Shown here piece after piece: positions 9,153 to 17,905 of a stretch of DNA of 64,000 bases. Source of the stretch: CAIYQJ01 sp963717255 (GTDB lineage: Bacteria > Chloroflexota > Limnocylindria > Limnocylindrales > CSP1-4); contig CAVQVT010000010.1 of NCBI GenBank assembly GCA_963717255.1, forward strand, positions 62,001-126,000, given 5' to 3'. Position 1 is the first letter of the stretch, and each line of letters opens with the position of its first letter. Position numbers and translations under genes: made by a program. The notes beneath the pieces were generated by a model that was given only the letters and a program-made list of their open reading frames with translations, searched no databases and had not been told where the DNA came from.

Positions 9153-9439
9153 GCGGAACCTCCGGTCACGGGTTCATCCGGACGATCGTAGCGCCGCGCG
9201 GGGCGGCTCTCCGCCCCGGATCGACACGGGCCTGCGACCCTGGCGCCGGATCGGCCGTGCCGGCGCCGGATCCCCGCGGCCCTCGCCACCCGCGACCTGC
9301 GCCACTTCGGGCCCGACGGCTCTGGCGACCGTCGGCGCGGCTTCCGACGATGGCCGCGTCGGCACCCGGGAGCATCGCGGTCGTTCGCGGCCCGGGAAGC
9401 GACATGCGGGCCGGGCCGCCCGACGGTCTGGGGTGTGGC

Positions 9440-11161
9440 ATGGCGTCGACCTGGGGAAGGATCGTCGTTCGGACGGCGGGCGCACGCGAGGAATACGCGC
9501 TCGCCTCCCCGGCGGTCACGCTCGGCCGGTCGACGTGCAACGACGTCGTCATCCCCGACCCGCGCGTCTCCCGGACGCACGCCAGGCTGGAGTGCGGCGA
9601 GACGGGGTGCGTCCTCGTCGACCTCGGGTCGGCGAACGGCACGCAGGTCAACGGCGCCCGCATCGAACGCGCGTCGCTCGCGGACGGCGACACGATCGCG
9701 ATCGGCGACACGATGCTCCGGTTCGAGGTGACCCCCGCCGAACCGCTGCCCGACGTGACGCGCCTCGACTCCGTCGCCGACGTCGACGCGACCCTGGCCG
9801 GGGCGACGGTGCCGATCCGGCTCAACGACGGCGCGGCGCCCCGCCTGGCGATCAACACGCGGGATGGCACCTGGGAGATCGTCCTCGACCGCGACGGCCT
9901 GACGATCGGTCGCGATCCGTCCAGCGACGTCTGGCTCGACGACCCGCTCGCCTCGCGTCGCCACGCGCGGATCGAGCGCAAGGCGGGCTCGCTGGTCCTG
10001 CGCGACGTCGGGAGCAGGAACGGGACATGGGTCGGGTCTCATCGGGTCGACCAGGTCGACCTCCGCCCGGGCCTCACGGTCCGGATCGGCGGCGCGCGCA
10101 TCGCGTACAAGCCGGGGTTCGGGCCCGACGACCTCACCCTCGTCGAACCGGTCGGCCGGCGGGCCGCGGGCCCCGCCCGGCGACCGGTGGTCTTCGTCCC
10201 CGGGCTCATGGGCTCGGAGCTGTGGCGAGGGAGCGAGCGGGTCTGGCCGAACACGCACCTCTTCCTCTCGGACCCGGACGTCTTCCGCCTGCCGGAGCGG
10301 GAGCCTGTGAGCCCCGGGGCGGTCATCGGCGAGGTCGTGATCGTCCCGAATCTCGTGAAGGTCCAGGCGTACCGAAGGATGGGGGACTACCTGGTCGACG
10401 GCCTCGGCTACGAGCGCGAGAATGACCTGCTCGAGTTCGGCTACGACTGGCGCCAGGACGTCCGCGACTCGGCCCGGCGTCTCGGCGAGGCGATCGACGG
10501 CTGGCACGTGACCGGGCCCATCACGATCGTCGCGCACAGCCTGGGGTGCCTCGTCGGCCGCTACTACGTGGAGCGGCTCGGCGGGAAGGCGCGCGTGGAG
10601 AGGCTCGTGCTCATGGGCGGCCCGCACCTCGGGACGCCGGGTGCCCTGGCCGGCCTCGTGCTCGGGCCGCGGCTCCTCCCGTTCGGGCTCATGGGGGACC
10701 GGCTCCGCGAGGCGGCGGCGACGTACCCGTCCTCCTACCAGATCCTCCCGACGTACCCGTGCGTCCTCGACCAGGACGGCCGGCCGATCGACGTGCTCGG
10801 AGATGAGGCGTGGATCGACGACGCCCAGCGTCCGCTCGTGCGCTCGGCACGCGAGCTCTGGGCCGAGCTGCCGAGCGGCTCCAGCGTCCCGGCGACCTCG
10901 ATCTTCGGGTACGGCGGCCGGACCGTGACGGGCCTGCGCGCGAGCCGGGACCGGCGCCTCGCGTGGAGCCGGCTCGAGCTCGTGACCGGACCAGACGGCG
11001 ACGGCTCGGTCCCGGTCCAGAGCGCGCTCCTGGAGGGCACGGAGATCCACCCGGTGCGGCAGGAGCACGGTGCGCTCTTCGTGGACGGCGACGTGAAGAT
11101 GCGTCTCAAGCTGGATCTGACCCCGGGCGAGCGGCACGATGGCGACGTCGGCGGTCGTTGA
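9440..11161 (+). CDS. Two FHA domains fused to an LCAT-like alpha/beta hydrolase
   Basis: The start is taken at ATG 9440 because the first FHA domain begins at once; in-frame ATGs at 9350 and 9404 are alternatives. The 573-residue product has FHA1 (about residues 5-90, with GRSTCNDVVIPDPRVSRTHA and LGSANGTQVNG) and FHA2 (about 135-220, GRDPSSDVWLDDPLASRRHA and VGSRNGTWV). Both retain the Arg, Ser and Asn that bind phosphothreonine. The rest is a lecithin:cholesterol acyltransferase-like hydrolase: PVVFVPGLMGSELW, nucleophile motif AHSLGCLVG, GGPHLGTPG and DGDGSVPVQSA. It heads an operon with an FHA-ABC transporter (23-base overlap) and a Ser/Thr kinase, its likely phosphorylator. No signal peptide is seen. 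Confidence 0.85.
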   Translation: MASTWGRIVVRTAGAREEYALASPAVTLGRSTCNDVVIPDPRVSRTHARLECGETGCVLVDLGSANGTQVNGARIERASLADGDTIAIGDTMLRFEVTPAEPLPDVTRLDSVADVDATLAGATVPIRLNDGAAPRLAINTRDGTWEIVLDRDGLTIGRDPSSDVWLDDPLASRRHARIERKAGSLVLRDVGSRNGTWVGSHRVDQVDLRPGLTVRIGGARIAYKPGFGPDDLTLVEPVGRRAAGPARRPVVFVPGLMGSELWRGSERVWPNTHLFLSDPDVFRLPEREPVSPGAVIGEVVIVPNLVKVQAYRRMGDYLVDGLGYERENDLLEFGYDWRQDVRDSARRLGEAIDGWHVTGPITIVAHSLGCLVGRYYVERLGGKARVERLVLMGGPHLGTPGALAGLVLGPRLLPFGLMGDRLREAAATYPSSYQILPTYPCVLDQDGRPIDVLGDEAWIDDAQRPLVRSARELWAELPSGSSVPATSIFGYGGRTVTGLRASRDRRLAWSRLELVTGPDGDGSVPVQSALLEGTEIHPVRQEHGALFVDGDVKMRLKLDLTPGERHDGDVGGR

Positions 11162-13889
11162 GATCCGACGCGGCGACGAGCGCCGCGAGCTCGCGCTGCC
11201 GCCCGGGGAGGCGGGTCTCGGCCGCGCGCCCGACAACGACGTCGTCCTCGACGACCCCCTCGTCTCGCGCCACCACGCCCGCCTCACGTGGGACGGGACC
11301 ACCCTCCAGGTCACCGATCTCGGCAGCAGCAACGGGACGCGGGTCAACGACGCCGAGCTCGACCCGCGCGCGCCCCGGACGCTCCGGGCCGACGACGTCG
11401 TCCGGGTGGGCGGCAGCACGCTCACCATCGCACCGCCCGTCCCCGACGAGACGCTGTCGCCCCGGACGACGGACACCCGCGTCGCCGACCGCCCGACGAT
11501 CGTCCTCGCGCCCCCCGCGCCCAGGCTCCTCGTCACGACGCCCCGCGGCACGACCGAGCACCCGCTGGACCGGGACGAGCTCAGCCTCGGGAGGGACCCG
11601 TCGAACGACATCGTCGTCGACGACCCGGTCGTCTCGCGTTGCCACGCGACCCTCCATCGGTCGGACGACGGCTACGAGATCGAGGACCTCGGGAGCGCGA
11701 ACGGCCTGAGCAGGGGCGGGAGGCCGGTCGCCCGTGCGAGCCTCGCCGACGGTGACGTGCTGCGCATCGCCGACGTCGTCTCCCTCGCCTACCGGACCGG
11801 CACGGGACCGCCGGCGGAGCCGGCCGAGCAGGGCGGGGTCCGCACGCTCGACCTCGCCGGGCGGGAGACCCTGACGATCGGACGCGGGCCGCGGAACGAC
11901 GTCGACCTCTCCCACCCGACGGTGTCGCGGGCCCACGCCCGGGTCGTCACCCGCGACGGCACGGTCCTCGTCGAGGACCTCGGCTCGACGAACGGCACCT
12001 ACGTCAACGGCGAGCGCATCGCGTCGGCGGAGCCGCGCCCGGTGGAGCCCGGGGACGAGATCCGGGTGGGTCCGGCCCGGTTCGTCGTGGCGCCGGGCGG
12101 GCTCGAGCAGACCGACGAGTCGCGCGACCTCCAGCTCGACGCGGTGCACCTGAACCAGCCGGTGAGCAAGGACCTGAACCTGCTCCAGGACATCTCGCTC
12201 TCGATCCGCCCGCGGGAGTTCGTCGCGCTCGTGGGCGTCAGCGGCGCGGGGAAGTCGACCCTGCTCGACGCGCTCAACGGCTTCCGGCCGGCGCGCGACG
12301 GCAGCGTCCTCGTGAACGGCACCGACCTGTACCGCAACTCCGACGCGTTCCGGACCGCGATCGGCTACGTGCCCCAGGACGACATCATCCACCGCGAGCT
12401 GACCGTGCGGCAGGCGCTCGACTACTCCGCGCGCCTCCGGCTCCCGTCGGACACGACCGCCGACGAGCGACGCCTGCGGGTGGACGAGGTGCTCGAGACG
12501 CTCGGGCTCGTCGAGCGGGCGGACGTGCCCATCCACCGGTTGAGCGGCGGGCAGCGCAAGCGCGTCTCCATCGGGGTCGAGCTGCTCACCGAGCCGGGCC
12601 TGTTCTTCCTCGACGAGGCGACCTCGGGGCTGGACCCGGGGACCGAGAGCCAGCTCATGCGCCTCCTGCGCACGCTCGCCGACCGGGGCCACACCGTGGT
12701 GCTCGTCACCCACGCGACGAAGAACGTCATGCTCTGCGACCTGGTGGCGTTCCTCGCCAAGGGCGGGCACGTGGCGTACTTCGGCCCGCCCGACCAGGCG
12801 CTCGACTACTTCGGCGTCACGGACTTCGACGGCATCTACGACAGAGTCGAGCGCGAGCTGACCCCCGAGGAGTGGGGTGCCCGCTACCGGATGTCGGCGC
12901 AGTACCGGGAGTTCGTCGTCGGCCGCCTCCAGCAGCGGTACGGCGAGCTCGTGCAGATCCCGCGGCCGGCCCGCGGGGAGCGCGCCCCGGGCCGGCGGTC
13001 GCCGCGGCCGTCGATGCTGCGCCAGTTCCGGGTCCTGTCGGCGCGCTACCTGAGCATCATCCGGCGCGACCGGGTCAACCTCCTCCTGCTCTTCCTCGTC
13101 GCGCCCCTGCTCGCGTGCATCGACTTCATCGCCTGGCCCCGCGACGTCTTCGACCAGGCGACGGGCGACGCCACGCGCGCGATGTCGATGCTCTTCATGG
13201 CCTCGATCATCCCGTTCCTCGTCGGCGCGCTCAGCTCGGTCCGGGAGATCGTGAAGGAGGCCCCGATCTACCGGCGGGAGCGGGCCGTCGCGGTGGGGAT
13301 CACGCCGTACCTGGCGTCCAAGGTCTGGGTCGGCGTCCTCTTCGCGCTGTACAACGCCGCCGTCCTCCTCGCCATCAAGTGGCTCGCCGTCGACATGTCC
13401 CACCTCGGCCCGTACGCGGTCGGGCTGGTCTTCGTGACGCTCGCCCTCGCGGCGATCTCCGGGGTCATGTGGGGGCTGCTCATCTCCACGATCGCCCCGC
13501 GCGAGGAGCAGGCGATGCTCCTCGTCATCGTCGTCGTGGTCGTGCAGATCGTCTTCTCCGGTGGCCTCGTGCCCCTCGACCGGCTCGGTCCCGTGGGCGG
13601 GGCCATCGCCGACGCGACGAGCACGAAATGGGTCTTCCAGGGGCTCGTGACGGCCACCGAGGTGCGGAGCGGCGACTGCTCGACCCCGACCCTCGAGGAC
13701 TGCCGGCTGCCCGGGATCGAGTCGTACGCCACGCCGGCGGAGCGGCAGGTGATGGTGCGGTCGCTCGACGACACCTTCGGCGAGATCTTCGGCATGAGCA
13801 TCGCCGCGGCCTGGGCCGCGACCGGCCTCATCGCGGTCGTCCTCTACGCGCTGCTGTACGTGCTCCAGCGACGGAAGGGCGTCCGATGA
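11139..13889 (+). CDS. ABCG-like transporter with three N-terminal FHA domains
   Basis: The 916-residue protein starts with three FHA domains (about residues 5-95, 130-210 and 225-315), each with a GR-x-N-D core and SRxHA. Repeats 1 and 3 have SNGT/TNGT, but repeat 2 reads SANGLSR. An ABC ATPase follows (about 330-560): Walker A GVSGAGKST, signature LSGGQRKRVSIG, Walker B LFFLDEATSGLD. The C-terminus has about six membrane helices of the ABC-2 type. This half-transporter layout resembles Rv1747 of mycobacteria and eukaryotic ABCG proteins and would export a lipid or other hydrophobic substrate. The FHA domains would bind phosphothreonine made by the kinase encoded four bases downstream. Confidence 0.93.
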   Translation: MATSAVVEIRRGDERRELALPPGEAGLGRAPDNDVVLDDPLVSRHHARLTWDGTTLQVTDLGSSNGTRVNDAELDPRAPRTLRADDVVRVGGSTLTIAPPVPDETLSPRTTDTRVADRPTIVLAPPAPRLLVTTPRGTTEHPLDRDELSLGRDPSNDIVVDDPVVSRCHATLHRSDDGYEIEDLGSANGLSRGGRPVARASLADGDVLRIADVVSLAYRTGTGPPAEPAEQGGVRTLDLAGRETLTIGRGPRNDVDLSHPTVSRAHARVVTRDGTVLVEDLGSTNGTYVNGERIASAEPRPVEPGDEIRVGPARFVVAPGGLEQTDESRDLQLDAVHLNQPVSKDLNLLQDISLSIRPREFVALVGVSGAGKSTLLDALNGFRPARDGSVLVNGTDLYRNSDAFRTAIGYVPQDDIIHRELTVRQALDYSARLRLPSDTTADERRLRVDEVLETLGLVERADVPIHRLSGGQRKRVSIGVELLTEPGLFFLDEATSGLDPGTESQLMRLLRTLADRGHTVVLVTHATKNVMLCDLVAFLAKGGHVAYFGPPDQALDYFGVTDFDGIYDRVERELTPEEWGARYRMSAQYREFVVGRLQQRYGELVQIPRPARGERAPGRRSPRPSMLRQFRVLSARYLSIIRRDRVNLLLLFLVAPLLACIDFIAWPRDVFDQATGDATRAMSMLFMASIIPFLVGALSSVREIVKEAPIYRRERAVAVGITPYLASKVWVGVLFALYNAAVLLAIKWLAVDMSHLGPYAVGLVFVTLALAAISGVMWGLLISTIAPREEQAMLLVIVVVVVQIVFSGGLVPLDRLGPVGGAIADATSTKWVFQGLVTATEVRSGDCSTPTLEDCRLPGIESYATPAERQVMVRSLDDTFGEIFGMSIAAAWAATGLIAVVLYALLYVLQRRKGVR

Positions 13890-15973
13890 CGCCGCGCGCG
13901 TTCGGCAAGTACGTCGTCGTCGAGGTCATCGGGCACGGCGGCATGGCGGACGTCTATCGGGCACGTCACCCGACGCTCGCGCGGGACGTCGCCATCAAGG
14001 CGATCCATCCGCACCTCGCGACCGAGCCGGGGTTCCAGGAGCGCTTCGCCCACGAGGCGCGCCTGGTGGCCGCCCTGCGCCACCCGGGGATCGTGCAGGT
14101 CTACGACTTCGACACGTCCGGCGGCCGGCCGTACATGGTGATGGAGTACATCGACGGCGGGACCCTGAAGGACCGGCTCGCGCGGGTCCGCGCCGAACGC
14201 GGCCCGATGACCCTCGACGAGACGGCGCACTTCCTTGTCCCGATCGCCGACGCCCTCGACGACGCCCACGCCCACGGGGCCGTCCACCGCGACCTCAAGC
14301 CCGCGAACATCCTCCTCACGTCGGCCGGCGACCCCGTTCTCAGCGACTTCGGGATCGCGAAGATCCTCGAGGACTCGATCCAGATCAGCGCGACGGGGGC
14401 GCTCGTCGGGACGCCCGCCTACATGTCGCCCGAGCAGGCCGGCAGCCGGCCCGTGGATGCCCGGAGCGACCAGTACTCGCTCGGGATCGTGGCGTACGAG
14501 ATGGTCACCGGGCAGGTGCCGTTCCACGGCGAGTCGCCGACCGCCGTGATGGTCCAGCACCTGCAGGCCCCGCCGCCCGAGCCGCGCCTGTTCAACCCGG
14601 CGATCCCGGTGTCCGTGCAGGCGGTGATCCTGAAGGCGCTCGCGAAGGACCCGGCGGCCCGGTTCGCATCCGCCGGGGAGATGGTGCGGGCGTTCACTGC
14701 CGCGTCGCGGGACGGGGGGGACACGGAGGTCACCCCGGTCCCGTCCGCGTCCGATCTGCCGACCATCCTGGAGGTCGCCCCCGCGGGGCTCGCGGCCGCG
14801 GCGGGGCTCGCCGCGACGGGCGTCACGGCTGCCGGCGCGCCCGGCGGCCCAACGGCCGATCCGGACGTCACCGCCGTCCCGGCGGGCCCCGGTGCCGCCG
14901 AGCCCCCGACGCTCATCCCCGGGACGGCCGCGGGGCCTCCGGCTCCGGCCGCGGGGTCCGCCGGACCGCCTGCGGCCCCTGCCGCCGGTTCTGTCACGGC
15001 GCCACCGGCGCCCGCCGCGCCGCTCGGTCTCGCCCAGGATCGCCGCCGCCGGCGGATGCCGTGGGCCGCCGCCGCGATCCTCGTCGTGGGCCTGGTGGCC
15101 GTCGGAGGCGCGGTCGTGGCGGCCGGCCAGGGCTGGTTCGGCGGCGGCTCGGGCCAGCCCGCCAGCTCGGTCGCGGGTGTCGCCCCCTCCGTCGTCGGTC
15201 CATCGACCGCCTCGCTTCCGGTCGCCCTCGCCTCCGGCTCGCCCGCCGCGAGCGCCGTCCTCACCCCGGCCCCCACGCCTCGGCCGTCTCCGTCGGCTCC
15301 GTCGATCCCCACGCCCTCGCCCACGCCGTCCCCGTCCGCGTCTCCACCGCCGACCCCGTCGCCGACCCCGCAGGCTACGGCCGGCACCATCGCGGCCGCG
15401 CTCGGGAAGTGCCCGGCCACCTCGGGGACGCTCCTGGACCAGGACGACTTCTCCCAGGCGGACTCGGGATGGCCGATCAACACGGACGGCCCGGTCCGGT
15501 CCCGCTACCAGGACGGGGCGTACCACGTGACGGTGCTGGAGCCCGACCACTGGTGGGCGTCGTCCTACAAGCCGGACGGCATGGGCTCGAAGTACGGGGT
15601 CCAGCTGCGGACGTGGCCGGCCGGCGGGCCGGGCACCGGCAGCTACGGGATCTACTTCGGCGTCATCGACAAGTTCAACATGTTCGAGCTGCTCATCCGC
15701 GACTCGGGCGAGTTCCGGCTCGCGAAGGCGGTCGACAACGAGGAGACCGACCTCGTCCCGTGGACCGCCTCGGGCAGGCTGCGGGTGGGCAGCCCCAACG
15801 TCCTGGCGGTCGCGGTCCGGGGCAAGGTCGTCACCGTCTGCATCAACGGGTCGGCCGTGACGGCGGTGAAGGATCCCGACATGCGCGCCGGGCGCGTCGG
15901 CATGGTCGCCTGGTCGGACCAGAAGAACCTCGACGTCCTGTACGACGACTTCACGGTCTGGGAGCTGCCGTAG
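13886..15973 (+). CDS. Membrane Ser/Thr protein kinase with extracellular beta-sandwich-like domain
   Basis: The 695-residue protein begins with a PknB-type kinase: GHGGMADVYRA loop, VAIKAIHPH lysine, HRDLKPANILL catalytic loop, DFGIAK and GTPAYMSPEQ. An Ala/Pro/Gly-rich linker (about 275-385) precedes one transmembrane helix (AAAILVVGLVAVGGAVVAAG). A Ser/Pro-rich stalk and a C-terminal domain of about 190 residues follow. That domain has the strand pattern of laminin-G/3-keto-disaccharide-hydrolase-like sandwiches (DDFSQADSGWP, GIYFGVIDKFNMFELLI, YDDFTVW). It probably senses a ligand outside the cell. ATGA overlap with the FHA-ABC gene shows translational coupling; the FHA proteins are its likely substrates. 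Confidence 0.92.
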   Translation: MTPRAFGKYVVVEVIGHGGMADVYRARHPTLARDVAIKAIHPHLATEPGFQERFAHEARLVAALRHPGIVQVYDFDTSGGRPYMVMEYIDGGTLKDRLARVRAERGPMTLDETAHFLVPIADALDDAHAHGAVHRDLKPANILLTSAGDPVLSDFGIAKILEDSIQISATGALVGTPAYMSPEQAGSRPVDARSDQYSLGIVAYEMVTGQVPFHGESPTAVMVQHLQAPPPEPRLFNPAIPVSVQAVILKALAKDPAARFASAGEMVRAFTAASRDGGDTEVTPVPSASDLPTILEVAPAGLAAAAGLAATGVTAAGAPGGPTADPDVTAVPAGPGAAEPPTLIPGTAAGPPAPAAGSAGPPAAPAAGSVTAPPAPAAPLGLAQDRRRRRMPWAAAAILVVGLVAVGGAVVAAGQGWFGGGSGQPASSVAGVAPSVVGPSTASLPVALASGSPAASAVLTPAPTPRPSPSAPSIPTPSPTPSPSASPPPTPSPTPQATAGTIAAALGKCPATSGTLLDQDDFSQADSGWPINTDGPVRSRYQDGAYHVTVLEPDHWWASSYKPDGMGSKYGVQLRTWPAGGPGTGSYGIYFGVIDKFNMFELLIRDSGEFRLAKAVDNEETDLVPWTASGRLRVGSPNVLAVAVRGKVVTVCINGSAVTAVKDPDMRAGRVGMVAWSDQKNLDVLYDDFTVWELP

Positions 15974-16058
15974 GGGCCGCAAGCCGAGACGCGAGGACGG
16001 CGCGCCAGCGGCGGCGACAGGGCGTCCCGCCCCCAGCCCCGCGCTCGCGGCGGGGTCC

Positions 16059-17102
16059 CTACGGCCGCTGGTCGGTGCTCGGCTTGTCCCAGAGGTTGAC
16101 GCCGCCCTCGACGGCGTACCGGTCGATCTCGGACAGCTCCTCGCTCGAGAACCCCCGATCCGCGAGTCCGGCGACGTTCTCGCGGACCTGCTCGGGCGAG
16201 CTTGCGCCGATCAGGGTGGACGTGACGCGCGGGTCGCGCAGGACCCAGGCGTATGCCATCTGCGCGAGTGACTGGCCGCGGCGCCGGGCGATCTCGTTCA
16301 GGGCGCGCACGCGGGCCAGGTTCTCCTCGGAGAGCATCCGTCGATCGAGCGAATCGCCGCCCGGGCGGTTGACCCGCGCGTCGGCCGGGATCCCGTCGAG
16401 GTACTTGTCGGTGAGCAGGCCCTGTGCGAGGGCCGTGAACGCGATCGCCCCCGCCCCCACCTCCTCGACCGCGTCGAGCAGCCCGCCCTCCACCCAGCGG
16501 TTGAGCAGGTTGTAGCTCGGCTGGTGGATGAGCAGGGGCACGCCCTCGGCACGGAGGATCGCCGCCGCCTCGCGCGTCTTCGCCGCCGAGTACGACGAGA
16601 TCCCCACGTAGAGCGCCTTGCCCTGGCGGACGGCGGTCGCGAGAGCGCCCATCGTCTCCTCGAGGGGTGTGTCGAGGTCGAAGCGATGCGAGTAGAAGAT
16701 GTCGAAGTAGTCGACCCCCACCCGCCGGAGGCTCTGGTCCAGGCTCGCGAGCACGTACTTGCGCGAGCCGCCGCCCTGGCCGTACGGGCCCGGCCACATG
16801 TCCCAGCCGGCCTTGCTGCTGATGATCAGCTCGTCGCGATGCGCCGCCAGGTCCTCGCGCAGGATCCGGCCGAAGTTCACCTCCGCGCTGCCGTACGGCG
16901 GTCCGTAGTTGTTGGCGAGGTCGAAGTGCGTGATGCCGAGGTCGAAGGCGGTGAGGGCGAGCGCGCGCCGGACCGAGGATGGCGTCGTGTCGCCGAAGTT
17001 GTGCCAGAGACCCAGCGAGAGGACCGGCAGGCGCAGGCCGCTCCGGCCGCAGCAGCGGTACTCCATCGAGTCGTATCGGTCGTCTGCGGGCTGGTGGCTC
17101 AC
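16059..17102 (-). CDS. Aldo/keto reductase (YghZ-like)
   Basis: The 347-residue protein has the family TIM-barrel landmarks: SLGLWHNFG, THFDLANNYGPPYGSAE, the catalytic-lysine strand ELIISSKAGW, a VDYFDIFYSHRFD segment and C-terminal STLIGASSPEQVREN for NADPH binding. The PPYGSAE pattern groups it with YghZ/L-glyceraldehyde-3-phosphate reductases, which detoxify aldehydes. The substrate here is not certain. GTG at 17102 is chosen: it follows a GAGAGG site and overlaps the vapC stop as GTGA. An ATG twelve codons in is the alternative. Coupling to a toxin-antitoxin pair is unusual. Confidence 0.9.
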   Translation of the reverse strand: MSHQPADDRYDSMEYRCCGRSGLRLPVLSLGLWHNFGDTTPSSVRRALALTAFDLGITHFDLANNYGPPYGSAEVNFGRILREDLAAHRDELIISSKAGWDMWPGPYGQGGGSRKYVLASLDQSLRRVGVDYFDIFYSHRFDLDTPLEETMGALATAVRQGKALYVGISSYSAAKTREAAAILRAEGVPLLIHQPSYNLLNRWVEGGLLDAVEEVGAGAIAFTALAQGLLTDKYLDGIPADARVNRPGGDSLDRRMLSEENLARVRALNEIARRRGQSLAQMAYAWVLRDPRVTSTLIGASSPEQVRENVAGLADRGFSSEELSEIDRYAVEGGVNLWDKPSTDQRP

Positions 17103-17563
17103 GGATGGACCTCTCGTTCGATGAGTGCTGCTCCGACCCCGCCGAATGGGTTCTCGATCGCGACCCCGGCGATCGCGCGCCCGCCCTGGAGGTCCTCGCT
17201 GACGAGGCGCATCGCCCCGGCGCGTCGCGCGGCCTCGACGATGAGCGCATCCCAGAACGACGACTGGGCTCGCTCCTCGAGTGTCGTCGCGTCGAGGATC
17301 AGCCCGACATCGACCTGGACGACGTGCCACGTCGCGTACAGCGCGACGATCTCACGTGCCTCCGACCGGCGCATCGGTGGCGTGAACTTGCGGGTCGCGA
17401 CGACATAGAACTCCTGGAGGACCTGGGTGCTCAGCGCCCCCGAGCCGTCGGCCCACAGGTCCTCCAGCAGGGCTCGGGCGATCGGCTGCTTCTCGGTCTC
17501 GCTGGCGTCGTGCGCGTACAGCAGGACATTCGTGTCGACGAACGTCCTGCCGCCGCCAGTCAC
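17099..17563 (-). CDS. vapC: PIN domain ribonuclease toxin (VapC type)
   Basis: The 154-residue product is a PIN domain. The first metal-binding Asp is in FVDTNVLLY. Further acidic positions include the Glu in STQVLQEFYVV and the Asp in SSFWDALIVEAA, and VSEDLQGG supplies the final one. VapC toxins cleave tRNA or rRNA and are neutralised by a cognate antitoxin. GTG at 17563 overlaps the vapB stop as GTGA. Its own stop overlaps the reductase start in the same way, so three genes are chained. Confidence 0.9.
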   Translation of the reverse strand: MTGGGRTFVDTNVLLYAHDASETEKQPIARALLEDLWADGSGALSTQVLQEFYVVATRKFTPPMRRSEAREIVALYATWHVVQVDVGLILDATTLEERAQSSFWDALIVEAARRAGAMRLVSEDLQGGRAIAGVAIENPFGGVGAALIEREVHP

Positions 17564-17811
17564 CTGCTCCGAAGCGCCTGACGGTCGTGCAGATCGTCGC
17601 GCCTCCAGGTCCGACCCCCGCGCGGGGCCGCCCTTCTCAGGATCGCTTCCGCGCGCGCCCGTGCCTGCTCGACCCTTTCGTCCACGTCCACGAGCTCCAT
17701 CAGTTGCATCGCCGCGAGAGCGCTGACCGACGTTCCGCGTTTGGCCGCCACGATCCGCGCGCGCCTGATCACCTCGGTGTCGAGTTGCAGGGTCAGATTC
17801 GCTCGCGTCAT
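17560..17811 (-). CDS. vapB: VapB-type antitoxin (ribbon-helix-helix)
   Basis: This 83-residue protein starts with a ribbon-helix-helix pattern: NLTLQLDTEVIRRARIVAAK, then RGTSVSALAA. The C-terminal half is Arg/Glu-rich and would wrap the toxin. ATG at 17811 follows a GGAGGGGG site. Such antitoxins bind DNA as dimers and repress their own operon while blocking VapC. TATCCT on the minus strand about 40 bases upstream may be a -10 box; no clear -35 is visible. Confidence 0.87.
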   Translation of the reverse strand: MTRANLTLQLDTEVIRRARIVAAKRGTSVSALAAMQLMELVDVDERVEQARARAEAILRRAAPRGGRTWRRDDLHDRQALRSR

Positions 17812-17905
17812 CGCCCCCTCCACAGGCTGGCAGGTGGTCCACAGGATAGCACGGGGCTGGAGCGCCCTGCGACGACCGGCTCCGGGCCGGTCAGGGCCGT
17901 GCCCT

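Noticed and set aside
6393..9191. Plus-strand 932-residue frame
   Set aside because: It is antisense to the GlcD-GlcE fusion, with shadow composition (Arg, His, Asp, Gly) and no recognisable domain.
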